A stretch of DNA of 64,000 bases. Origin: Photobacterium lipolyticum. Lineage in GTDB: Bacteria > Pseudomonadota > Gammaproteobacteria > Enterobacterales > Vibrionaceae. The DNA is taken from NCBI RefSeq assembly GCF_003026475.1, contig NZ_PYMC01000001.1, forward strand, positions 1 to 64,000. Direction: 5' to 3'. Position 1 is the first letter of the stretch; the number at the start of each line of letters is the position of its first letter. Position numbers and translations under genes: made by a program. Positions 43,594-53,561 of the stretch are shown piece after piece. The notes under the pieces are model-generated. The model ran no database searches. It saw only the letters and a list, made by a program, of their open reading frames with translations, and was not told the DNA's origin.

Positions 43594-44652
43594 TTAATAA
43601 ATGTAATGCAAAAGACTCAGAAAACGGATTTGCACTGTGGCAAGCCATGCGAAAATCCGGTTTTCTGGCAGCACCTGAACGGTTGCTCGCGCACCTGACG
43701 GTAAAGTATTCGGATAGGCTGCATCTAATGCCAGACGCATACGCATACGTTGTGCATCCCGTACCCATCGATTCGATTCCGTCGGCGTTGCAAGACTGCC
43801 GTTTGCATCAAACTGACCGGCACTGACCCCTGCATCTATGCTAGTAACATAAGCCGGATATAATTGACCGGGCTCACCGTCAAATGCCACCAAGGCACGA
43901 CTACCGGCTGAAGCCGAACGTGAGCTTTTTTCGCGAAAATCAGCAATGATTTCGACCTTAGTGGAAACCAAAGCAAGCAAAGGCTTTCCCGATGTAGCAT
44001 AGGCGCCGACTTCAAGCTGGAGGTTGGTGACGATACCATCTTGCTCCGCCTTAACCTGGGTATAAGATAAGTTTAATTCCGCTTGTTTAAGCTGGTTTCT
44101 GGCAACTCTAAGGTTCAAGTTATGCTCATTGAGATCACCTCGGCTTACTTGCAGCTCTTTCAATCGTGCTTTAGCGGCCAGCAATTTAGCTTGTGCTGCG
44201 GTTGCGGAGCTTTGGGCATCATCTTTTTGTTGCTGCGATACCCCTTTGCGGTTAAACAAGGCCTCGATACGCTGGGCATTACGTTGTTTTTGCTGCGCAA
44301 TAATACTGTTTGCTTTTACATCGGCTTCGACGGCAGTTAATGAGGCATCCAGCTGCTCGTTAGCTTTATTGGTCTGCTCCAGGCTCAGCTTCGCTTTTTC
44401 CACCGCAAGCTGATATGGGACAGGGTCGATATAAAACAGCACATCGCCTTTACGAACCCCCTGGTTGTTCTCAACATTGAGCGCAACGATATGGCCATTG
44501 ACCCTGGGGGCAACCTTAGTTACACCTCTGGCCGCCATCGCTTGCGGCGTGAGCGGCATTTCCAGGTCGGCAAGGAGGAAATATGCAAAAATCATCAGAA
44601 AAGCCATCATAGAAAGCTTGATCCAGCGATTAAACTTTTTTTCTGCTGTCAT
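43594..44652 (-). CDS. HlyD/EmrA-family periplasmic adaptor
   Basis: A 352-residue membrane-fusion protein. A single N-terminal membrane helix at about 13-27 anchors it. The split biotinyl-lipoyl domain has VAPRVNGHIVALNVENNQGV and VTNLQLEVGAYATSGKPLLA halves, with an intervening alpha-helical hairpin rich in Ala/Gln/Lys. It bridges the inner-membrane pump and an outer-membrane channel. It follows the MarR-type gene directly with adjacent stop and start. Repression by that regulator through the 45151-45192 operator is expected. Confidence 0.88.
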   Translation of the reverse strand: MTAEKKFNRWIKLSMMAFLMIFAYFLLADLEMPLTPQAMAARGVTKVAPRVNGHIVALNVENNQGVRKGDVLFYIDPVPYQLAVEKAKLSLEQTNKANEQLDASLTAVEADVKANSIIAQQKQRNAQRIEALFNRKGVSQQQKDDAQSSATAAQAKLLAAKARLKELQVSRGDLNEHNLNLRVARNQLKQAELNLSYTQVKAEQDGIVTNLQLEVGAYATSGKPLLALVSTKVEIIADFREKSSRSASAGSRALVAFDGEPGQLYPAYVTSIDAGVSAGQFDANGSLATPTESNRWVRDAQRMRMRLALDAAYPNTLPSGARATVQVLPENRIFAWLATVQIRFLSLLHYIY

Positions 44653-45132
44653 CTAATCCTCTTTTTTTCCTGCTTCTGTTTCATTTAATTTGCTGAATGC
44701 ATTGTGAGCGATTCGCTCGAGAACCCTTTTAACCACAGTGAGTTCTTCATCATGGATATCGGCTAATAAGTCCTGGCGGATATGCACAATATGGTCTTCA
44801 ATTTGTGTGATGACTGACCTGCCCTTATCGGTAAGGCTAACTATGCGCACCCGTTTATCTTTCTCGCAGCAACGGCGAACAATCAGGCCTTGCTCTTCTA
44901 ACTGATTAAGGGTTCGCATAAGTGACGCCAATTCGATTTCAAGTGCATTGGCGAGCGCTTTCTGGCTGACATTGTCGTTCAGGCGCTGCAACTTCCATAA
45001 TGCGGTCCAACGCGAGTTGGTTAATTCAAGCGGAAACAGCTCCCGATCGGCCACCGTGCGCCATAAACGGGCAACGCGTCCCAGTTGCTCTGCAAGTGAC
45101 AACGTCCTCAACATCTTCATATCATCAACCAT
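44653..45132 (-). CDS. MarR-family transcriptional regulator
   Basis: A 159-residue winged-helix regulator. The recognition region is SQKALANALEIELASLMRTLNQLEEQGLIVRR, followed by the DKRVRIVSLTDKG wing characteristic of MarR/SlyA proteins. It heads the efflux operon, and AAGGGGGTAGGCAG precedes its ATG. Two copies of a 12-bp palindrome lie 20-60 bases upstream, so it probably represses its own operon and is released by an efflux substrate. Confidence 0.92.
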   Translation of the reverse strand: MVDDMKMLRTLSLAEQLGRVARLWRTVADRELFPLELTNSRWTALWKLQRLNDNVSQKALANALEIELASLMRTLNQLEEQGLIVRRCCEKDKRVRIVSLTDKGRSVITQIEDHIVHIRQDLLADIHDEELTVVKRVLERIAHNAFSKLNETEAGKKED

Positions 45133-45150
45133 CTGCCTACCCCCTTAATT

Positions 45151-45192
45151 ACTTAGCGTGCTAAGCAATATAGCTTAGTTAGCACGCTAAGT
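45151..45192. promoter_or_regulatory. Double palindromic operator of the MarR-type regulator
   Basis: TTAGCGTGCTAA (45153-45164) and TTAGCACGCTAA (45179-45190) are each palindromic and are reverse complements of one another, with centres 26 bases apart. This spacing places both on nearly the same DNA face. Position ahead of the marR-type gene suits a repressor site. Confidence 0.8.
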
Positions 45193-45388
45193 AAATATTT
45201 AGTGACCAATGTCTCAATTATCGTAAGCAAATGGATTACTGGTGAATCCAAGTCTAGGCTTCTGAACGATATGAATTATCATCGGCGGCTAATAATTTGA
45301 GCTTGCATCCCCGGCTCGCCTTCGCCCATGGCGAGTTTTACGCCCTATGCTCATGCTCTTTTGTGCTTTCACCATAAAAGCAGAACAA

Positions 45389-45415
45389 TAAAAAACCCCG
45401 GCATTTCTGCCAGGG
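45389..45415 (-). terminator. Terminator after fructose-1,6-bisphosphatase
   Basis: On the minus strand CCCTGGCA and TGCCGGGG-type arms (one mismatch) form a stem with a 4-base loop, followed by TTTTTTATTG. It lies about 65 bases past the fbp stop. The rest of 45193-45479 contains nothing else I can support. Confidence 0.8.
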
Positions 45416-45479
45416 CTTATTTATTTAGGATGGCACACGAGCATCCCCATCTTCAATGGATTAGACGTGATCGTCGTGA

Positions 45480-46517
45480 TTAACCTTGATATGCCTCTAT
45501 CTCTTCTTCATCAGAAAAATCTGCGATAAATTTCTCAACATGATTGACCATCACCGGTGATCCTGCAAAGAAAGGGACCCGCTGATGAAGCTCTGTCGGC
45601 TCCATATCCAGAATCCTGTTTATTCCATCGGACGCCACGCCTCCGGCTTGTTCCATAATGAAGGCCATCGGGTTGCACTCATAGAGCAAGCGCAGCTTAC
45701 CGTTCGGATGAGTCGCGGTGGCTGGATAGAGGTAAATACCACCTTTAAGCAGGTTGCGGTGAAAATCGGACACCAGAGAACCAATATAACGAGAGACATA
45801 AGGGCGGTTTTCTTCCGGCACATATTCCTGGCAGTATTTAATGTACTTTTTCACACCCAGTGGGAAACGAATATAATTGCCTTCGTTGATTGAGTAGATC
45901 TTGCCATCTTCAGGGATCCGCATATCTTCATGTGAAAGGCAGAACACGCCCAGTGATGGATCATAAGTAAAGCTATGAACACCGTTCCCTGTTGTGTAAA
46001 CCAGCATGGTCGATGAACCATAAATGACATAACCCGCAGCAACCTGATGTTTACCAGCCTGAAGGAAGTCTTCTTCTGTTGCTGGCGTACCAACCGGTGT
46101 TACTCGGCGATAAATGGAAAAGATGGTGCCAACGGAAACGTTTACGTCGATATTCGAAGAACCATCCAATGGATCCATTAAAACGACGTATTTAGCGTTA
46201 CGGTTCAGCTCTTTACTAAAGACCACGGCTTCGTCATCTTCTTCACTGGCCACACCACACACTTGATCGCGGGCCTCCAGGGCTGTCTTGAACTTTTCGT
46301 TGGCATAAAGATCGAGTTTTTGCTGCTCTTCTCCCTGAACATTCTCTTCGCCGGACGCGCCTATAATATCAACCAACCCTGCTTTATTAAGTTCACGGTT
46401 TACAATCTGTGCTGCGAGTTTGATCGACCCGAGTAGCGACGAAAGCTCGCCACTTGCGTGGGGAAAGTCACTCTGCTTCTCAATAATGAACTCGCCAAGT
46501 GTTTTTATATCGGACAT
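45480..46517 (-). CDS. fbp: Class I fructose-1,6-bisphosphatase
   Basis: A 345-residue FBPase. Metal and phosphate site motifs are [24 protein letters not shown] (written here as MDPLDGSSN) and the C-terminal [20 protein letters not shown] block. The [17 protein letters not shown] region near residue 55 carries the catalytic loop. It hydrolyses fructose 1,6-bisphosphate to fructose 6-phosphate in gluconeogenesis, in the cytoplasm. Length is near the family norm of about 330-340. It stands alone, with 413 non-coding bases upstream. Confidence 0.96.
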   Translation of the reverse strand: MSDIKTLGEFIIEKQSDFPHASGELSSLLGSIKLAAQIVNRELNKAGLVDIIGASGEENVQGEEQQKLDLYANEKFKTALEARDQVCGVASEEDDEAVVFSKELNRNAKYVVLMDPLDGSSNIDVNVSVGTIFSIYRRVTPVGTPATEEDFLQAGKHQVAAGYVIYGSSTMLVYTTGNGVHSFTYDPSLGVFCLSHEDMRIPEDGKIYSINEGNYIRFPLGVKKYIKYCQEYVPEENRPYVSRYIGSLVSDFHRNLLKGGIYLYPATATHPNGKLRLLYECNPMAFIMEQAGGVASDGINRILDMEPTELHQRVPFFAGSPVMVNHVEKFIADFSDEEEIEAYQG

Positions 46518-46930
46518 TTCCTATCCTTGTAATCCTGTTGTGCAGCTATATCGCTAAAAATATTCTATTAACCTCAATTGAGTATTAAGAATTTTTAAAA
46601 AAGAGGTCTGCAACATATTAGCCAAATATGAATTTTTGATATATACATAGTGCGTAATATAACTGTTTACACACGCGAACAATGTGATTTTTTATAAGCT
46701 TACATGGCTATAATATTAACAAATTTTGAAATCAGCACTCGGGAATGAATAGCTCGCATGAAATTTCACACAAGATAATTTGTCGCCAGTACGAAAATAA
46801 GAAATAAACAGAAGTAATGAGGCTGGCTATTAATGGTACGCTCTACTGCACAGGCCTGTACCATATTCACCCGTCTGAAAGCTGAAAAGGAGCTGAAAGA
46901 CTAATATGCCTCCTCCCCCTCCGACAGCTG
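46518..46930. other. Intergenic region between fbp and the signalling operon
   Basis: An AT-rich region with no gene. ATGGTAC and GTACCAT (46833-46864) form a 7-bp hairpin with an 18-base loop, a possible weak terminator for the REC-GGDEF gene. The fbp promoter should lie in the right-hand end near 46520-46620. Confidence 0.4.
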
Positions 46931-47965
46931 TCATGAGAAAGCAGGAGCTGCGGTTAAAGCACTTACTTTTTCACTTAACGCTAAACTACAACAGCCGTTT
47001 CGACCATTATGTTTAGCTTCGTATAACGCGTCATCCGCAACCTCCATCAGCTTGCGAGAAGAGATCTCCGAATTAGGAATAACGGTGGCCACTCCCACAC
47101 TGACAGTAAGATGATTACTAGAAGGTGAAGAGCTATGAGGTTTACTCAATATCTCAATGCTTTCTATGATACGTTTTGCGACCTGCATCGCCCCCTTACT
47201 GTCTGTTTCGGGGAGTATAATGGCAAACTCTTCGCCACCAATACGAGCAAACCTATCTAATTCGCGCAGTGGAATGCTCGAAAGCGTGCGTGCAACTTCT
47301 CTGAGACAGTCATCACCAACCTGGTGGCCATAGGTATCGTTGTATGCTTTAAAATGATCGATATCTAACATGATCAAAGAGAGAGGTCTTTGGGCCCTTA
47401 TTCCCCGCTTCCATTCCGCGTTAAATATCTCATCAAAACGCCGTCGATTTAACAGGCCGGTCAGACCATCGGTGGTAGACAACATCAGTAGCTGTTCATT
47501 CGTTTCCTCCAGCTGCTGTTGCAGTTCTTCGAGCTCAATAAGTTTGCGATTAAATTCCTGTGTTTTTTCTCGCAAAGCTTCTTTTTGCTGAAATAATTCG
47601 ATAAATACCCCGACTTTACTTTGAAACACCATGGGAATCAGGGGTTTAAACAGATAATCGACAGCGCCCGACTCATAACCTTTGAAGACATGTGCGGACG
47701 CTTTAGAGGCCGCAGTTACAAAAATAATCGGGATATGTCTGTTTTTTTTATTTCCCCTCATCAATTCGGCAACTTCATAGCCATCCATTCCCGGCATCTG
47801 AACATCGAGAAGGATCAATGCAAATTCATGATCCAGAGTATGTGCCAACGCCTCCTCGCCCGAGTTAGCTTTGATAAGATCAATATTGAACTGCTCAAGC
47901 AATCCTTCAAGCGCTAACAGGTTTTCTGGTCTGTCATCCACAATCAATATCTTGGGAATACCCAT
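46931..47965 (-). CDS. Response regulator with GGDEF diguanylate cyclase output
   Basis: A 344-residue protein from ATG 47965, immediately after the cheB-like stop. A receiver domain (5-125) has ILIVDDRPEN and the phosphoacceptor in LILLDVQMPGMDGYE. A short coiled coil follows, then a GGDEF domain (180-335) with signature IGGEEF and an intact RELD product-inhibition site five residues ahead. It should make c-di-GMP when phosphorylated, by the hybrid kinase encoded at the head of the operon. Layout resembles WspR/PleD-like cyclases. Confidence 0.93.
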   Translation of the reverse strand: MGIPKILIVDDRPENLLALEGLLEQFNIDLIKANSGEEALAHTLDHEFALILLDVQMPGMDGYEVAELMRGNKKNRHIPIIFVTAASKASAHVFKGYESGAVDYLFKPLIPMVFQSKVGVFIELFQQKEALREKTQEFNRKLIELEELQQQLEETNEQLLMLSTTDGLTGLLNRRRFDEIFNAEWKRGIRAQRPLSLIMLDIDHFKAYNDTYGHQVGDDCLREVARTLSSIPLRELDRFARIGGEEFAIILPETDSKGAMQVAKRIIESIEILSKPHSSSPSSNHLTVSVGVATVIPNSEISSRKLMEVADDALYEAKHNGRNGCCSLALSEKVSALTAAPAFS

Positions 47966-47967
47966 AA

Positions 47968-48549
47968 TTATTCTGTTTCGCAAAGTATATTTAAAAAATG
48001 ACCTATTTCATTCAAAGGCAAAATATGGTCAACCTCTACTGCTTCAATGGCCGCTTTGGGCATGGCCTGCGCCTCAGCGGTTTCTGGGGACTGCACAACG
48101 ACCAGCCCTCCAAGCTGCTTAATTTTGATCAGCCCGGCAGCGCCATCAGAGTTGGCGCCGGTCAAAACGATCCCGATCAGCTCATCCTGGTAAGCTTCTG
48201 CAGCCGTTTCAAACAGCACATCAATGGATGGGCGAGAAAAATTCACCCGCTCGTCTGTTGATAGCGCGATAGCCCTGTCACACTCTACCATCAAATGATA
48301 ATTTGGCGGGGCAAAATAGACCACACTTCCTTCGATATGCTCTTTATCCTCCGCCTCTTTCACTTCCAACATGCAATGATTGCTGAAATGGATGGGAAGG
48401 TAATTTTCAGAGGTGGGGCTGATATGCTGAACAACCAGTACAGGCAGTGAAAATGTCGGCTTAAGAACAGGCAATATTTTTTCCAGCGCGGCTAATCCAC
48501 CCGCTGAAACACCAATAACTACCGCCCGGTATTGTCTGCTCTTGCTCAT
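47968..48549 (-). CDS. CheB-type methylesterase without receiver domain
   Basis: A 193-residue stand-alone CheB catalytic domain. The nucleophile serine is in IGVSAGGLAAL, a histidine in VVQHISPTSENYLP, and the DGAAGL aspartate region is in LTGANSDGAAGL. Classic CheB has an N-terminal receiver; its absence suggests control by protein partners rather than phosphorylation. It lies between cheR-like and REC-GGDEF genes. It would remove methyl groups from receptor-like glutamates, perhaps on the adjacent hybrid kinase's coiled coil. Confidence 0.9.
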   Translation of the reverse strand: MSKSRQYRAVVIGVSAGGLAALEKILPVLKPTFSLPVLVVQHISPTSENYLPIHFSNHCMLEVKEAEDKEHIEGSVVYFAPPNYHLMVECDRAIALSTDERVNFSRPSIDVLFETAAEAYQDELIGIVLTGANSDGAAGLIKIKQLGGLVVVQSPETAEAQAMPKAAIEAVEVDHILPLNEIGHFLNILCETE

Positions 48550-48561
48550 CCCATCAATTCC

Positions 48562-49401
48562 CTACAATATACGTTTTTTGCGGTATATTTTTTCTCGCTC
48601 AGATACCACTTCAAACTGATCGGCAACATCAGAAAACCGAAGACTCTCCTTTGAACCCAGGCAGAGGAAACCGCCAGGACATAAGCTGTCACAAAACAAC
48701 TGCAGTACCCGGTTCTGCAGCTCCCGGTTAAAATAAATCAATACGTTTCGACAGAAAATGATGTTCATCTCTCCGAACACACCATCGGTTACCAAATTAT
48801 GAGGCGAAAATAACATCTTATCTTTGAGAAAACCCTTCATTACCACATTGTCATAATCGGCAGCATAGTAGTCTGAGAAAGAGCGGGTACCGCCAGACTG
48901 CTGGTAATTGGCTGTGTACTCTCGCACGAGATCCATCGGGTAGATGCCTAGCTTTGCCTTTTCAAGGATCCGCTCATTAAAATCGGTGGCATAGATCTGA
49001 ACTCTATCCTTTACACCCTCTTCTTCCAACAGGATCCCCATCGAGTAGACTTCCTGGCCAGATGAACAGCCCGCGTGCCACACTTTGATAAAGGGATACG
49101 TTTTAAGATGAGGCACTACGGTGTCGCGAACCCGCAGGTAAAACCAGGGATCCCTGAACATCTCAGTGACATTGATGGAAAGATCAAGCAGCACCTTATT
49201 AAAAAATGGCTCCTCACGGATCACCCTATGCTGCATCTCCGAGAAGCTTCTCAACCCCTCATGTGCGCGCCTGTGTTCAAGCCTGCGCTTGGTGTGTGCA
49301 AACGCATAATTCCTGAAATCATAACCATATTTACGAAATATGGCTTCTAACAGCAGCTGGATCTCCAACTGCTCATCTGAAATAGTTACTGTATTAGACA
49401 T
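48562..49401 (-). CDS. CheR-type methyltransferase
   Basis: A 279-residue SAM-dependent glutamate methyltransferase. ATG 49401 overlaps the kinase stop as TAATG, arguing for coupled translation. The N-terminal helical domain has YDFRNYAFAHTKRRLEHR; the SAM loop is HAGCSSGQEVYSMG; FCRNVLIYFNRELQ is a later family block. It pairs with the CheB-like esterase. No dedicated chemoreceptor lies in this operon, so its target may be the hybrid kinase. Confidence 0.92.
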   Translation of the reverse strand: MSNTVTISDEQLEIQLLLEAIFRKYGYDFRNYAFAHTKRRLEHRRAHEGLRSFSEMQHRVIREEPFFNKVLLDLSINVTEMFRDPWFYLRVRDTVVPHLKTYPFIKVWHAGCSSGQEVYSMGILLEEEGVKDRVQIYATDFNERILEKAKLGIYPMDLVREYTANYQQSGGTRSFSDYYAADYDNVVMKGFLKDKMLFSPHNLVTDGVFGEMNIIFCRNVLIYFNRELQNRVLQLFCDSLCPGGFLCLGSKESLRFSDVADQFEVVSEREKIYRKKRIL

Positions 49402-52400
49402 TAGTACAACCACACCCTCAGCATGGATAGGAGTTTGTCGGTATTCACAGGCTTAGCTAAATAGTCGCTGGCACCCGCCTCGATGCATTTACTGCGATCA
49501 CCTTTCATCGCCTTGGCCGTTAAAGCAATAATGGGCAACTTCGCGAACTCCCGCTGTTTACGGATCTCACGCATCGCTTCATAACCATCCATCTTGGGCA
49601 TCATTATGTCCATCAGGACGCCATCAATATTGGTTTCCTCTTTAAGTTTATCGAGGCACTCAAGTCCATTTCTGGCAATAACGACCTCCATACCCTTCTC
49701 TTCCAGCACGCTGGATAGCGCAAACACATTGCGCATATCGTCATCTACCAACAACATTGTTTTTCCGCTCAAAACGGCTTCCTTATCATGGATCATCTTG
49801 AGCATACCGCGTTGCTCTTCCGGCAGGTTAGCTTCTACCCGATGCAGGAACAGCGCTGACTCATCGAGCAGCCGCTCCGGCGATTTCACGCCTTTGATGA
49901 TGATACTTTCTGCATAGCGATTGAGCTCTTTCTCCTCATCTCGCGTCAAGTCGCGACCGGTATAGATGATAATCGGCACCCGGGCTGCGGTTTCGCTTTT
50001 GCGAATGCACTCCAGAAGTTCAAACCCGGACATATCACCAAGCCCCAGATCCAGCACCATGCAGTCATAACTGCTGTCTTCCAGCTCATGTAACGCTTCT
50101 TTACCTGTGCCTACTGCGGTAATGCTGACATCTCCGTCGCCAATCAGCGCCTTGATACTTTCACGCTGTACGTCATCATCCTCCACCACTAGCAGTCGAC
50201 TCACCGGCTTAGAGATAATATCTTCGATTTTACCGAATGCCTTTTCCATTTTATTCACATCGACAGGCTTGGTCAGATAACCGATGGCTCCCATTCGCAT
50301 GGCATCCAGCGTACTGTCATTGGCAGACATGAAATGCACCGGAATATGCCTCAGTTCTGAGTTGTCCTTAAGGCGCTCCATCACCGTCCAGCCATCGATG
50401 CCAGGCAAGCCAATATCGAGAATAATGGCACTGGGCTTATAGTAATCGGCAAAGTGCAGACCCGTTTCACCGTCTTCAGCGACGATACACTTAAAGCCCC
50501 GCTCCCGGCCAAAGTCGCGCATAATCTTGGCAAAGGCACGATCATCTTCAATGATTAGCAGGCTCTTATTTTCAGCCGTTACCGCCTTGCGATCATCATC
50601 AATGTACTCGCTATCTGTGGGCGGTACCTGCAATGGTTGCACGGGCTGTGCAAGTATCAACGAGTTCGAAATATGTGGCTCAGTTTTAATTTCTGGCCCT
50701 GCCGCTTTAGGTAATTTTACCGGCTTAATTTCAGGTGTGGTATCAGCTGTAATTCCTGTGTTGGCCAGTATTTCATCGCTATGGGCTTCTTTGCCTTCAT
50801 GCTCAAGAGGCAGCACAATGGTAAAGGTACTTCCCTGCCCTTCTTCACTCTCCAGGTAGATAGAGCCACCCAATAGATGAGTCAGCTCTTTAGTGATAGA
50901 AAGTCCGAGCCCAGTACCGCCGTAATTGCGGCTGGTGCTGCCATCGGCCTGCTGGAACGCTTGGAAAATCGCTACTTGGTTCTCTTTCGCAATCCCTATC
51001 CCATCATCTTTAACCGCAAACACGATCAGAGACTCAGGTTCAGCATTTAGCTGTTTACACATCTGAGGATCAGGCCTAGAAATCGCCAACTCCACGGCCC
51101 CCTCATGAGTAAATTTAAAGGCATTCGTCAGGAGGTTGCGTAAGATCTGCTGCATGCGCTGCGAGTCAGTGCGCAAAGACTTCGGCGCATCATCAGCAAT
51201 ATTCAGCTCAAACGCGACCCCTTTCTCGTTGGCAATATCCTTATAGATACGATTAAGGTCGGTGATCAGGCCATCAATACCCACCTCTTCAATAAAGAGG
51301 TCAACCTTGCCGGCCTCAATCTTAGACAGATCCAGGATTTCATTAATCAACGAGAGGAGGTCTGAACCGGAGGAGTTAATTGCATTAGCAGACTCAATCT
51401 GTTTGTCTGTCAGGTTACCGCCTTTGTTGTTAGCAAACAGCTGGGAAAGAATAAGAATGCTATTTAAGGGGGTTCTCAGCTCATGAGACATATTGGCAAG
51501 AAACTCGGATTTATATTTACTCGCCACTTCAACCTCGCGAGCCTTTTCTTTTACCACTTCTTGTGCCTGAACCAACTTTTCATTTTTTAGCAGTATTTCC
51601 CCTTTTTGCTCTTCTAGCGCCTTGGTGCGCTCTTCCAACTCTTCGTTGGTGACTCGCAGCTCTTCCTGCTGCGCTTGCAATTCTGACTCAGATTCCTTAA
51701 GCACTTGCGCCTGCTCTTCAAGCTCCTCATTGCTCACGCGAAGCTCTTCCTGCTGGGTTTGAAGTATCTCTTCCGATTTCTTGAGCGCTATCGCTTGCTC
51801 TTCCAGCTCTTCATTGGCCACCCGCAGCTCTTCCTGTTGCTTCTGAGCATGTTCAAGTAGTTCGCGGATCACCTGGCGATTGTTGGCTGCATTAAACAAA
51901 ATACCGGCATTGAGGATCACTTGTTTCACAAAGCGCCGGTGCAGCTTGGTGAATTGTTCTGATGTGCCGAGTAGTACAGCACCGATCAGCTTGTCGTCTA
52001 AGGTAATAGGGATCGCCATGAAGTTGTGCGGAACCACCTCTCCGGCACCGTAATTAATGGCAGGTGCATTATCAATGATATCGGTAAAAGTGATTATTTC
52101 ATTTTCAAGTGCGGCCTGTCCGACCATGCCTTCACCCAACTTAATACGGTTGAAGTTCCCTTTACGGTCGGTGAACGCGTAACTCGCCTGAAGCTCAAGA
52201 ACATCCTCATTAACAAGATATAAAGCACCCAGCTGGGCCCCCATATGTTTGCTAAAAAAGGTGATAAATCGAGTTGCAAGATCAGTCGTTTCCAAATCAC
52301 CGCGTAACTGATCGTCCAATGTTTCTTTACCCGATTTAAGCCAATCCTGATCCTGGAGATTGCTCGCCATATTGTTTAATGCCAGAGCCAAATCACCAAG

Positions 52401-53561
52401 CTCATCTTTGCGATCCAGTTCCAGGCTTGATGCCAGTTCACCTTTGGCGATCGCTTGGGCAAAGTGCATCCCTTCAATTAAAGGTCGCGTGGTGGCCCGG
52501 GAAAGAAATGAAGCGGCAATAACAATCAGCATCAACAGCAAGCCACCGACAATTGCCAGTGTCTGGTAGATCATATATATCGGTTGGGTCACCTCATTCT
52601 CATTAATTTTAGAGATCAGATACCAATCAACACCCGGTGCAAGGACCTTGTTATAGGCCACCTGAACAGGGACACCAGCACTATCAATATAGGTATCAAA
52701 ACCTCCGACCACTCCTTTTTCGGCCGCATCGAGCCAATAATCAAGTGGCAGGGGCAAAGAATAGCCAACCACATGCCGTCCGTTGCCCATCGTCTGCATG
52801 TTACTACGAAACTCGTATAAGCCCGTCTTCTCATTTGCGCCTATCAGGTAAGACTCACCCGTCTGTCCCATTCCGATACGAGAATCCACGATACGGGTAA
52901 TAAGCTCCGGCGACAGTTGCAGAGCCAGTACACCACTCAACTGTCCGTGCTCATCAGAGATTGGCTGTGCAAGAAACGCCGTTTCATTGCCGGCAGAAGG
53001 CTCAAAGGCGTCAAAATCGGTAAAAACCACCTTGCCGGTCGAGATCACCTCGCGCCACGCCTTGGCCAGTCCGCTGTTTCGGTATTGGCCATTCACCAAA
53101 TTACTTCCCTGAATATCGCTGCTAGAGAGGGAGAACATGACATGACCGTGATCAGCATCAAGGATATAGAGATCGCTGTAGCCATAAGCTTCAACATAAT
53201 TCTCGAAATGGGGAAGAAAACGCCCGATGAGCTGAGCATAGCCGTCAGATTGAACATCTATCGTGGTAGTTGTTTCCGTATCAATCTCTTTCTCATGCTG
53301 ATTTAATCGCTGCGATAGCTCAATGACACGTTCAGAGTCAGCCAGAACTTCAATATCTGCCAAGCGCTGATTAAAAAAGTCCTCAATAATCCCCTTTCGG
53401 ATCGACTGAATCGTGATCAGCCCATCAAACGACTCTTCAATCAGGGCTTCAGTGGCAAGTCGACTGCTGAAATAAACCGCTATCATCATAGGGATAACAC
53501 CCGTGATAACCAGCAGCCCCACCAGCTTGGGGCGAATACGTAAATCGGCAAAGCGAATCAT
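49401..53561 (-). CDS. Large hybrid sensor kinase: Cache-HAMP-GAF-coiled coil-HisKA-HATPase-3xREC
   Basis: A 1386-residue protein from ATG 53561, with GGAG 7 bases upstream. First membrane helix at about 12-30, a periplasmic dCache-like sensor to about 320, second helix near 330-350, HAMP, then a GAF domain around 415-555. A coiled coil follows with three near-identical repeats of QQEELRVxNEELEE. HisKA phosphohistidine is in MSHELRTPLNS; HATPase boxes include NLLTNAFKFT and GTGLGLSI. Three receivers end the protein (LDIGLPGIDG, LDLGLGDMSG, MDIMMPKMDG). It heads an operon with CheR, CheB and REC-GGDEF. Confidence 0.92.
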   Translation of the reverse strand: MIRFADLRIRPKLVGLLVITGVIPMMIAVYFSSRLATEALIEESFDGLITIQSIRKGIIEDFFNQRLADIEVLADSERVIELSQRLNQHEKEIDTETTTTIDVQSDGYAQLIGRFLPHFENYVEAYGYSDLYILDADHGHVMFSLSSSDIQGSNLVNGQYRNSGLAKAWREVISTGKVVFTDFDAFEPSAGNETAFLAQPISDEHGQLSGVLALQLSPELITRIVDSRIGMGQTGESYLIGANEKTGLYEFRSNMQTMGNGRHVVGYSLPLPLDYWLDAAEKGVVGGFDTYIDSAGVPVQVAYNKVLAPGVDWYLISKINENEVTQPIYMIYQTLAIVGGLLLMLIVIAASFLSRATTRPLIEGMHFAQAIAKGELASSLELDRKDELGDLALALNNMASNLQDQDWLKSGKETLDDQLRGDLETTDLATRFITFFSKHMGAQLGALYLVNEDVLELQASYAFTDRKGNFNRIKLGEGMVGQAALENEIITFTDIIDNAPAINYGAGEVVPHNFMAIPITLDDKLIGAVLLGTSEQFTKLHRRFVKQVILNAGILFNAANNRQVIRELLEHAQKQQEELRVANEELEEQAIALKKSEEILQTQQEELRVSNEELEEQAQVLKESESELQAQQEELRVTNEELEERTKALEEQKGEILLKNEKLVQAQEVVKEKAREVEVASKYKSEFLANMSHELRTPLNSILILSQLFANNKGGNLTDKQIESANAINSSGSDLLSLINEILDLSKIEAGKVDLFIEEVGIDGLITDLNRIYKDIANEKGVAFELNIADDAPKSLRTDSQRMQQILRNLLTNAFKFTHEGAVELAISRPDPQMCKQLNAEPESLIVFAVKDDGIGIAKENQVAIFQAFQQADGSTSRNYGGTGLGLSITKELTHLLGGSIYLESEEGQGSTFTIVLPLEHEGKEAHSDEILANTGITADTTPEIKPVKLPKAAGPEIKTEPHISNSLILAQPVQPLQVPPTDSEYIDDDRKAVTAENKSLLIIEDDRAFAKIMRDFGRERGFKCIVAEDGETGLHFADYYKPSAIILDIGLPGIDGWTVMERLKDNSELRHIPVHFMSANDSTLDAMRMGAIGYLTKPVDVNKMEKAFGKIEDIISKPVSRLLVVEDDDVQRESIKALIGDGDVSITAVGTGKEALHELEDSSYDCMVLDLGLGDMSGFELLECIRKSETAARVPIIIYTGRDLTRDEEKELNRYAESIIIKGVKSPERLLDESALFLHRVEANLPEEQRGMLKMIHDKEAVLSGKTMLLVDDDMRNVFALSSVLEEKGMEVVIARNGLECLDKLKEETNIDGVLMDIMMPKMDGYEAMREIRKQREFAKLPIIALTAKAMKGDRSKCIEAGASDYLAKPVNTDKLLSMLRVWLY

